A DNA stretch of 13,478 bases, taken from contig DHOG01000095.1 of NCBI GenBank assembly GCA_002410715.1, positions 1,432-14,909 of the forward strand, given 5' to 3'. Shown in pieces: positions 8,601-13,478 of this stretch (positions are counted from its first letter, which is position 1; every line of letters begins with the position of its first letter). Origin of the DNA: Ruminococcaceae bacterium UBA5396 (GTDB taxonomy: Bacteria > Bacillota > Clostridia > Oscillospirales > Acutalibacteraceae). Made by a program: the position numbers and the translations under genes. The notes beneath the pieces were generated by a model. The model was not told where the DNA came from. It did no database searches and saw nothing but the letters and a program-made list of their open reading frames with translations.

Positions 8601-9356
8601 GAATACTCACGAAAGAATATAGAAGATAAACGTTATTCTTCCAACATTCTCCTCGCCACTAATATGATTTCCGTGGGTATTGATGTTTCCCGACTTAATG
8701 TCATGTTGATGGTCGGACAGCCGAAACTGACAAGCGAATACATACAGGCATCGAGCCGTGTCGGGCGCTCCTTTCCGGGTGTGGTTTTCGTGCAGTACGA
8801 CGCCACAAAGAGTCGGGACCGCTCTCATTATGAGCGGTTCAGAGCATATCACGAGTCATTTTATCGTTATGTGGAACCGACCGGAGCGACTCCGTTCTCA
8901 AAACCCGCACGGGAAAGAGCCTTACATGCCGTACTTGCCTCGATTATACGACAACAAGCCGGCCTGAGTGAGGATAAGGATGCGGCGAACTTCGATAGCG
9001 AGTATTTTGTCGATGTTATTGCCGATGCTGAACGGTTTATTCTTGAGAGGGTTAAAAGCATCAATACCCGTGCCGCCAACGGACCGGATGATGATATTGA
9101 TGAAATTAAATCCGAGATGGATGCTTTCATCGCCGAATGGCAAAAGAAGGTTGATTTATGTAATGAAACAGATGCTCCGCTATTTTTCGGGCGCAGATTT
9201 ATGGTTAATTCACCCGGCACAGATGTGAAGCGTCTGTTTAAACCATACAATACTGTCGGACAGGACAATTCCTTTGAAACCCTGACTTCTATGAGAAACG
9301 TAGATACTGAGGTTAAAGGCAAAATCGTTATTTGGGGGGGATTGGTTGATGACTGA
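5685..9356 (+). CDS. drmA: DISARM helicase DrmA
   Basis: 1223-residue SF2 helicase, the DNA-engaging core of DISARM together with DrmB. Motifs seen: Walker A FPTGGGKTEAYLGL (553 on; K559, T560), Walker B/DExH DELH 780-783, motif III STAT 816-819, motif V ATNMISVGIDV just before 1000, and motif VI QASSRVGR 1021-1028 with arginine fingers. Between motifs I and II lies a zinc-ribbon-like insert, C684-P-W-C687 and C717-x4-C722. Residues 64-118 form a very acidic, low-complexity segment (about 20 D/E against two basic residues). In the solved DrmAB complex a disordered acidic trigger loop of DrmA blocks the DNA site; this segment is a candidate equivalent. The start is ATG 5685 with GGGAGG at 5672-5677, overlapping the drmE stop by 4 bases. 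The 3' end overlaps drmB by 8 bases and contains a G7 run at 9334-9340. Confidence 0.92.
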   Translation: MTSNEIREQMIAARREYIQLIKSELLGPGSEFNVPDAEHELISSNPISRYSVGILYPQGNQVNQDSDETVPIGENGEETIAESDEPVPRDEEPNGTTSAGIRNYEYDETADENLDEEIGLSAQYMPSSMGITFIVKGKTDVVRGSVSFATYRNATIHDCVIPFVPDNPESYSVPPELAHKMIYDKKLRVIRLISSVNAKEIRDILERGTIPENEFPVIRQIAYRFANLCRNGYVRVPHTAEFTLDFSQGNYIDDNKELDGTTAKVTALRTRISDELWSLTVMLVNDIEEVPAKAHHCIFQPVLKISSENNEFVFTESDPDYDPETMDDEERSLELLYRDKKIYGTGLGISVNWNINNEGFGSLWSDFFPEAEVPSIGFDLPENDKVSAEKLSMKHLSDLDATDKSQKISVLKSLVDLYKSWVNGLEKIAATLDNRYKSAAAKNIAECKCAHARMYSGIETLQKNDTAYVAFSLANRAMFMQRIHLKMQAATANADRYPDDEQIASLLRNMDYRKADDGDCRWRPFQIAFLLMDINSIVDDALPERDIVDLIWFPTGGGKTEAYLGLTAFTIFYRRLKHPKESGGTAVIMRYTLRLLAAQQFTRAATLICACEFIRKDCEAKRSAYPSYLLGKESITIGLWIGGTHIPNRNEDAKYHLEKLLNVSEHYYVRSEKDRHNKFQVLKCPWCGTKLVKDDKDKKLVGKWGYSMRDKHFYMFCPQEECDFTVRLPIQIIDEELYLNPPTLLFGTVDKFAMLPWDGRVGSFFAVGTDNRTPELIIQDELHLISGALGTIVGLYETAVDAICSRKGVRPKIIASTATIRRAKEQCSVLYNREVVQFPAPGLNSNDSFFAREAEVSHIDGVFGRMYVGIMPSGKTKAMMEIRAMAALLQRIHMMRLPDEVKDKMWTLTTYFNSLKDLGKASTLVEDDVKDFIIRTANRMFTSRRLIISADELTSRVTTTKLNETLDKLEKLEYSRKNIEDKRYSSNILLATNMISVGIDVSRLNVMLMVGQPKLTSEYIQASSRVGRSFPGVVFVQYDATKSRDRSHYERFRAYHESFYRYVEPTGATPFSKPARERALHAVLASIIRQQAGLSEDKDAANFDSEYFVDVIADAERFILERVKSINTRAANGPDDDIDEIKSEMDAFIAEWQKKVDLCNETDAPLFFGRRFMVNSPGTDVKRLFKPYNTVGQDNSFETLTSMRNVDTEVKGKIVIWGGLVDD

Positions 9357-11196
9357 GCAGATCAAAGATAAAGTTGACCTTAACAAGGTCACGCATTCGG
9401 TACGTGCGGCTCAAGCCGTTCTGCAATATGGAGTCGGTGCTATGGTCGACTTCCCGGATCAGACACTTGTCACGGCGGCACCGGAATATTGGAGCGAAAC
9501 AAAACGAATCTACGATGATCGTTTTGCAAAGGCTCTCAGCGTAGACTATTTTGCTATGCCCACAAACATTTCGTATGCCAGATTTCCCGAATGGTATTTT
9601 TGCCCCAAGTGCCGGAAGTTTCAGCCGATAGCCAAGTGGGTTTCCGAACACAAGAAACAAGCAAAAGCGAGAGTTCTTGAAACCGACGAACATATGGTAA
9701 AACACATGCAATGTTTGGACTGCCATCAAGACTTGGTTGTCGCCCGTATCCTAACTGTATGTGAACACGGGCATATCAATGACTTCCCTTGGGTAAAATG
9801 GGTGCATAGGCAAAGTAAGAAGCCGATATGTGCGACCCCTTTCCTAAAATTCAAAACCGGTGCTTCGGGTACGGAAGGTCTGGAAGGGTTAAGCATTTCT
9901 TGTTCCTGCGGTGCATCCGCGACTCTTAGAGGTGCTTTTGATAAAGACCGATTTGAAAAACTAGATAAGGAATCAGATTCGAATGATTTTTGTTGTGAGG
10001 GCGGCCATCCTCATAAACACATACGGGAAAAGTGCGCTTGTTACCCGCGAACCGTCCAGCGTGGCTCATCATCAGTATATTTTCCTGTGATATACAGTTC
10101 GCTTGTAATTCCTCCGTATGCAGATAAACTAAACGCACGAATAGAGAAGAGCAAGGCCTTTGCTGACTGTATGACAATAATCGAGGATGAAGAACCCGGA
10201 GAAAGAATCGACACTATCAAGAAACGACTTACAAAATGGACTGAAAAAATTGCATCGGAAACAGGTGCCGTAAAATCAGATATTGAGCGTATTCTAAGCA
10301 GTAAATGGCTTGAAGATGGCGATTCTGAGATTGATGTAACAAGTGTTAAGTATCGTGCCGAAGAATATGAGGCACTCGGCGGGGAAATATCCGCAGCGTC
10401 CGGTTCCTTGGGAGATTTTTCGCGCGAAGAGATGCCGAATGATGAATATAACCTTCCCCATGTTAAATCGGTTTCGCTTATCGATAAAGTCAGGGTTGTG
10501 AACGCATTAATTGGTTTTTCGCGAATAAAACCTGTTATGGGCAAAGAAGACGCAGGTTTTGTCCATATAAAAGAACCGAATACTCAGTGGTATCCGGCTT
10601 ACGAAGTTCGTGGTGAGGGGGTATTCATTAAGTTTAAACAAAACGATATTGACGAGTGGATTTCTAATAATGCCTCCGTTATTGAGCGATCGGAAAGAAT
10701 CAGCGATAATTATGCCATATCGTTTATAGGGCAGAATTATCCTCGAATCATAACCCCTAAGTTTATTATGTTACATACCCTGTCACATTTACTGATTAAA
10801 CAACTAAGCTTTGAATGCGGATACAGCATAGCCAGTTTGAGTGAGCGCATATATTGCGCCGAGGATTCCGATGGGAAGCAAATGGCGGGAATATTCATCT
10901 ATACAGCGAGTGGAGATTCCGAAGGCACGTTGGGTGGACTTGTCAGACAAGGCAGGCCAGATGCATTTCCGCGCATTTTCAGAAAGGCAATTACCGGGGC
11001 AAAAACATGCTCAAATAACCCTGTATGCATCCTAAGTCATGGACAAGGACGTGAATCGCTAAATCTTGCGGCATGTCATGCCTGTGCGCTTTTACCGGAA
11101 ACCTGCTGTGAAGAACGCAACGGTTTCCTTGACCGAGGGCTGATTGTTGGAACGTTTGAAGATAAGGATATGGGTTTTTATAGTGAACTGCTATAA
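9349..11196 (+). CDS. drmB: DISARM DUF1998-family protein DrmB
   Basis: 615 residues from ATG 9349; a TTG codon immediately before it is not needed. DrmB partners DrmA and carries the DUF1998 region. Seen: an N-terminal metal-binding set C85-P-K-C88, C122-L-D-C125 and C138-E-H-G-H142; a second Cys/His-rich block (SCSCGA, then CCEGGHPHKH and CAC); and the C-terminal DUF1998-like part with LHTLSHLLIKQL from 475 and GGLVRQGRPDAF. A Cys cluster follows: C554, C560, C576, H577, C579, C586 and C587. The clusters are probably structural zinc sites, but an Fe-S site is not excluded for the last. Translation is coupled to drmA (8-base overlap, the G7 run upstream may serve as ribosome site). It is the last gene of the operon; no phospholipase-D drmC follows and no terminator is obvious after the TAA. 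Confidence 0.9.
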   Translation: MTEQIKDKVDLNKVTHSVRAAQAVLQYGVGAMVDFPDQTLVTAAPEYWSETKRIYDDRFAKALSVDYFAMPTNISYARFPEWYFCPKCRKFQPIAKWVSEHKKQAKARVLETDEHMVKHMQCLDCHQDLVVARILTVCEHGHINDFPWVKWVHRQSKKPICATPFLKFKTGASGTEGLEGLSISCSCGASATLRGAFDKDRFEKLDKESDSNDFCCEGGHPHKHIREKCACYPRTVQRGSSSVYFPVIYSSLVIPPYADKLNARIEKSKAFADCMTIIEDEEPGERIDTIKKRLTKWTEKIASETGAVKSDIERILSSKWLEDGDSEIDVTSVKYRAEEYEALGGEISAASGSLGDFSREEMPNDEYNLPHVKSVSLIDKVRVVNALIGFSRIKPVMGKEDAGFVHIKEPNTQWYPAYEVRGEGVFIKFKQNDIDEWISNNASVIERSERISDNYAISFIGQNYPRIITPKFIMLHTLSHLLIKQLSFECGYSIASLSERIYCAEDSDGKQMAGIFIYTASGDSEGTLGGLVRQGRPDAFPRIFRKAITGAKTCSNNPVCILSHGQGRESLNLAACHACALLPETCCEERNGFLDRGLIVGTFEDKDMGFYSELL

Positions 11197-11286
11197 TGCA
11201 GGGGGGATTAACCTTTTAACTTGTCCATACCTTAAACATAGACGAATCCTCTAGAAACTATAAACTATATTCAGGAGGATGAAAAA

Positions 11287-11352
11287 ATGGCTCGACAATT
11301 TGACGATAATGGCTTCGCGACCTATTATTTCACCTTGCAAAGCAGTCGTTAG
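11287..11352 (+). CDS. 21-residue frame with strong ribosome site, probably a gene stump
   Basis: An ATG preceded by AGGAGG at 11273-11278, eight bases away, the best ribosome site in this stretch. The product is MARQFDDNGFATYYFTLQSS plus R, then TAG. I do not recognise it. It is hydrophilic with no membrane segment. It most likely marks the surviving 5' end of a gene whose body decayed, perhaps the one whose remains lie at 11366-11764 in another frame; a genuine microprotein is possible but unsupported. Confidence 0.3.
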   Translation: MARQFDDNGFATYYFTLQSSR

Positions 11353-11365
11353 ATGCTAGAGTTAT

Positions 11366-11764
11366 TTGGAAGGTGAGGAGATACTTAATGTAGTTCAATA
11401 TCATAAAAAAGAGATTAGCGACTTTATTTATAGTCAGTTACTGGAACATTATTATTGTGAACCGGCGGAATATAAAGAACCTATTATTTACCCGTTTGCC
11501 GAAATCAAAGAACATAAATATTCCAATTATCTTCATGATAAGCTCTATTATTATACCGAAACTATTACCCCGACTAATGCTATCTCCAGCATGGTCTCTT
11601 TCGGTGCTATAAAGAGATGAACGCGGTATTTTAATAGATTAAAAAGATGGTTTAGGGAAGTGACAAAAGATGAGTCGCTTTTCCACCAACTATATTTTAA
11701 GCTTGAATCCTTTTTTCAACCTATGATAAAAAGCCAAATAATTCCACGCAGATTTTTTCATTAA
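11366..11764 (+). pseudogene. Stop-interrupted remnant of an unrecognised gene
   Basis: One reading frame stays coding-like across an in-frame TGA (11618-11620). Before it lie 84 codons from a TTG (includes EISDFIYSQLLEHYYC and YLHDKLYYYTETITP); after it the frame continues with RYFNRLKRWFREV, ESLFHQLYFKLESFF and more until TAA 11762-11764. There is no good start or ribosome site in frame. The composition (many Tyr, Phe, Lys and Glu) is plausible for an AT-rich Firmicute protein. Just beyond, other frames carry more scraps that could be its former C-terminus after frameshifts. I cannot name the family. Confidence 0.4.
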
Positions 11765-11935
11765 AAAAAGCAATCAGTGATCCGGGGGAAATTGGTGAAA
11801 TAATATAAAACTTTCTTTATTCGCCAGTGTTGTAGCGATTAACGTTGTTGGAATTTACTATTATATGTGAGGAGAGATAAGTAATATTTTTCTAAAAAGG
11901 TTTAATCTCCATATCTCAATTATAAGGAGTTTTTT

Positions 11936-11986
11936 ATGAAAAGCATTACTTTGTCTCATATTTTACTCGTTATTAGGCGTTTTTAG
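11936..11986 (+). CDS. 16-residue frame with ribosome site, probably a gene stump
   Basis: ATG with AAGGAG at 11924-11929, six bases upstream, encoding MKSITLSHILLVIRRF, then TAG. The good ribosome site on so short a frame suggests a truncated or nonsense-interrupted gene, although a small hydrophobic peptide cannot be excluded. No family is recognised. Confidence 0.2.
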   Translation: MKSITLSHILLVIRRF

Positions 11987-12076
11987 GACTTGACTTTTTA
12001 GCAAGTGTTTTTTGCAAAGCTAGTGACAAAGAATACTGTTTTAACCGACAGTAAAAAACTATCTGGAGGTGTTCCT

Positions 12077-12313
12077 ATGCTTGAACAAAAACTTCAAGGT
12101 ATAGCCAAGTCTATTTCAAACCCACAAAGTATGCCTGCTGATGCTCATATGATTCGTGAAGATTTTTTAAAATTTTACCCGAAAGAAAAATGGCAGAGCA
12201 TGACATGGAATACAGTACCTGAATTAAAAAAGTTTAGGCTGCAATATACTTACCCCGCGCCTTTTAAGGCTAGAAATGTTTATTTTGATCTAGATGGTAT
12301 TGGCCGAGTCTAG
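12077..12313 (+). CDS. Hypothetical protein, 78 residues
   Basis: A small soluble protein with no signal peptide, membrane helix or recognisable motif; it begins MLEQKLQGIAKSI and ends VYFDLDGIGRV. The start at ATG 12077 is set by GGAGGTG at 12065-12071, five bases upstream. The frame is open upstream to a GTG at 12005, but that part lacks a ribosome site and probably is not translated. The gene stands alone between the decayed region and mntA. The function is unknown; the good ribosome site and complete frame argue that it is, or recently was, a real gene. Confidence 0.45.
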   Translation: MLEQKLQGIAKSISNPQSMPADAHMIREDFLKFYPKEKWQSMTWNTVPELKKFRLQYTYPAPFKARNVYFDLDGIGRV

Positions 12314-12376
12314 GCATATTCAAAGCCAACCAAGAAAAACATTTATGGGTACGAATATAAGGGGATGCTATAAAGA

Positions 12377-12405
12377 TTGTATCCTTTCCTAGTATATGGT
12401 AAACT
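12377..12405 (+). promoter_or_regulatory. Possible sigma-A promoter for mntA-hepT
   Basis: TTGTAT (12377-12382) and TAAACT (12400-12405) are separated by exactly 17 bases. The -10 matches four of six consensus positions, including the key first, second and last ones; the -35 keeps TTG. It lies 29 bases before the chosen mntA start. The match is moderate and AT-rich sequence gives such matches by chance. Confidence 0.35.
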
Positions 12406-12434
12406 AAAGGCAAAGATAGTAAGGAATGGGATTA

Positions 12435-12863
12435 ATGCAGTTTGATGAAGAAAAGTTGAAAACCGTCGCCACAAAATATGGAGTTACGATGCTCTTGTTA
12501 TTTGGCTCACGGGCTCAAGATAATTACTGTCCGGACAGCGACCTTGACTTGGGAATACTGTTTGCGGATTTGCCTTCAGATTTGGCGCCGATCATCTCTG
12601 ATTTAGTCTCTATTTTTAATAATCATACCATTGATCTGGTTGTCTTAAACCACGCCGATCCGGTGCTTAAATTCGAGATTATCTCTAATTATAAGATTTT
12701 ATACTGTTCAAGCCCGGAAATCTTTATTAATTTTTATTTAAATACCATCAAACAGTATAATGATATTCAAAAACTGTTAAAACAAGAGAAATTATATTTG
12801 GATAACTTTGTAAGGGGTGTCCAGAGTGGAATACACCAATGTCATCCGCCGCAAATTGATTAG
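12435..12863 (+). CDS. mntA: MntA-type minimal nucleotidyltransferase antitoxin
   Basis: 142 residues. Antitoxin of the HepT/MntA type: the nucleotidyltransferase neutralises its HEPN partner by transferring AMP groups to a tyrosine in the toxin (established for the Shewanella pair). Seen: the GS-x10-D-x-D signature, G24-S25 with D36 and D38 (LLLFGSRAQ, then PDSDLDLGILF), and a third carboxylate D67 in TIDLVVLN. It is full length for a MNT protein with its C-terminal helices. ATG 12435 is preferred because AAGGA at 12421-12425 sits nine bases upstream; ATG 12426, three codons earlier, would overlap that site. It overlaps hepT by 38 bases, so the two are co-expressed. Confidence 0.87.
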   Translation: MQFDEEKLKTVATKYGVTMLLLFGSRAQDNYCPDSDLDLGILFADLPSDLAPIISDLVSIFNNHTIDLVVLNHADPVLKFEIISNYKILYCSSPEIFINFYLNTIKQYNDIQKLLKQEKLYLDNFVRGVQSGIHQCHPPQID

Positions 12864-13251
12864 TTTGGTTGAATATAGTAAAGAACTTAGCCCTTTTAAA
12901 GATTACTCCTTTGACCAGTATGTAGGGAATTACTTTATAAAACGTACCGGTGAACGGCTGATTCAATTAATTGTTGAAAATATGGTCGACATTAATTCGG
13001 TTGTCATCTCCCAAAAAAATCTACCACCACCCAAAGATTATTATTCTTCCTTTGAAATACTCGGAACAATCGATGTGATACCCACGGATTTTGCCCTGGC
13101 TTTGGCGCCGTGCACAGGTATGCGTAACCGTTTAGTGCATGAATATGACCGGATTGATGATCTTCTGGTTTTTAACGGTATTTCGAAGTTAATTGAGATG
13201 GTGAACGTTTACATTAAACATATTAACCATTTTATAAATAGACTAGGTTAA
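12826..13251 (+). CDS. hepT: HepT-type HEPN ribonuclease toxin
   Basis: 141 residues, HEPN (DUF86-like) family, a metal-independent RNase that dimerises and arrests translation when not held by MntA. The catalytic and modification motif is complete: R100-N101-R-L-V-H105-E-Y107, that is R-x4-H-x-Y, where the Arg and His form the RNase site and the Tyr is the AMPylation target in characterised pairs. The start is GTG 12826, placed eight bases after AAGGGG at 12812-12817; GTG 12817 in the same frame falls inside that site. The motif is intact, so the toxin is probably functional and the pair may stabilise the island or act in phage defence. Confidence 0.85.
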   Translation: MEYTNVIRRKLISLVEYSKELSPFKDYSFDQYVGNYFIKRTGERLIQLIVENMVDINSVVISQKNLPPPKDYYSSFEILGTIDVIPTDFALALAPCTGMRNRLVHEYDRIDDLLVFNGISKLIEMVNVYIKHINHFINRLG

Positions 13252-13262
13252 CTCCGCTTTGA

Positions 13263-13478
13263 TGGAAAAGGGTACGAGCACACTTTGAAAATCTCCAGCG
13301 AGCAAGTTTAGATGAAGAAAGAGCGTGGATATGGGTGAATACCAGAAGGGACTACCGGCGAACCGCCGATAGCCCAATTTTTGAACGGAATCCAACGAAC
13401 GCATTAAGCAAGCCGGATATCTTAAGTTTCTGTGCTATTCTGTGAAGTAACGTGTAAACATTGGAAGCGCCGTATACT
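13263..13478 (+). mobile_element. 5'-truncated group II intron: C-terminal maturase remnant and intron 3' sequence (runs off window)
   Basis: The frame 13263-13445 (60 codons, no start, preceded by TGA) reads as the C-terminal end of a group II intron reverse transcriptase/maturase: ERAWIWVNTRRDYRRTADSP, then IFERNPTNALSK. This lines up with the usual ending of endonuclease-less bacterial maturases, which I recall as AW.WANTRKGYWRI..SPIL.RTL.N. After the stop, GGAAGCGCCGTATACT at the window edge resembles the intron stretch just before domain V (a GAACCGCCGTATAC-like sequence). Catalytic reverse-transcriptase and upstream RNA domains are absent: hepT ends only 12 bases upstream. So this is a dead fragment, with its 3' boundary lying beyond 13478. 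Confidence 0.7.

Larger units (their letters stand above)
11197..12076. other. Decayed region downstream of DISARM
   Basis: About 880 AT-rich bases without an intact gene. It contains a 21-codon frame with an excellent ribosome site (11287-11352), a stop-interrupted frame (11366-11764), further coding-like scraps in other frames (for example KKAISDPGEIGEII ending at 11808, and LFASVVAINVVGIYYYM ending at 11870), and a 16-codon frame with AAGGAG before its ATG (11936-11986). The patchwork of good ribosome sites on tiny frames and frame-hopping scraps is what several degraded genes would leave. No transposase or phospholipase-D motif was seen in it. Confidence 0.5.

Noticed and set aside
8867..9322. 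151-codon open frame on the minus strand inside drmA
   Set aside because: Antisense shadow rich in Ser and Leu, covering the conserved C-terminal coding sequence of drmA, with no motif.
12005..12076. Upstream extension of the 78-residue protein from GTG 12005
   Set aside because: There is no ribosome site before 12005, whereas GGAGGTG sits five bases before ATG 12077.
1..13478. CRISPR array, tRNA, rRNA or complete insertion sequence
   Set aside because: No regularly spaced repeats, cloverleaf sequences, rRNA signatures or transposase frames with terminal repeats were seen; the only mobile-element trace is the intron fragment at the right end.

Overview
The window looks like part of an accessory defence island from a low-to-mid GC Gram-positive bacterium, probably a clostridial Firmicute. 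The grounds are strong GGAGG-type ribosome sites, GTG/TTG starts, a class 2 DISARM operon, an MntA/HepT pair and a bacterial group II intron remnant. The taxonomy is inference; no housekeeping gene or RNA gene is present to fix it.

Layout. (1) 49-936: a stand-alone SBD-HNH enzyme of the phosphorothioate-DNA-dependent restriction family. (2) 937-1488: AT-rich stretch with two short decayed-looking frames and a small inverted repeat, no convincing gene. (3) 1489-11196: a tight five-frame operon in which every junction overlaps: a Vsr-like endonuclease fused to a C5-cytosine methyltransferase (drmMII), drmE (split into two frames by an apparent one-base frame change near 3459), the helicase drmA and the DUF1998 protein drmB. 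This is a class 2 DISARM anti-phage system without the usual phospholipase-D nuclease gene drmC. (4) 11197-12076: decayed coding material. (5) 12077-12313: a 78-residue unknown protein. (6) 12435-13251: an mntA/hepT nucleotidyltransferase-HEPN toxin-antitoxin pair. (7) 13263-13478: the 3' part of a 5'-truncated group II intron (C-terminal maturase remnant plus intron RNA sequence), running off the window end.

How they fit. Class 2 DISARM methylates host DNA at CCWGG (known from the Bacillus system) and uses DrmA/DrmB, with DrmE, to act on incoming unmodified DNA. E. coli Vsr repairs the T:G mismatch made when 5mC in CCWGG deaminates, so a Vsr-MTase fusion is a sensible pairing. It could instead supply the nuclease that the missing DrmC would give. 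By eye there is not one CCWGG between 626 and 13094, although at least ten CCSGG sites lie in the operon and five CCWGG sites crowd the upstream HNH gene. This supports CCWGG as the methylation target and suggests that the island avoids its own site. The upstream SBD-HNH protein lacks an SRA (5mC-binding) domain, so it should not attack DISARM-methylated host DNA; the two systems can coexist.
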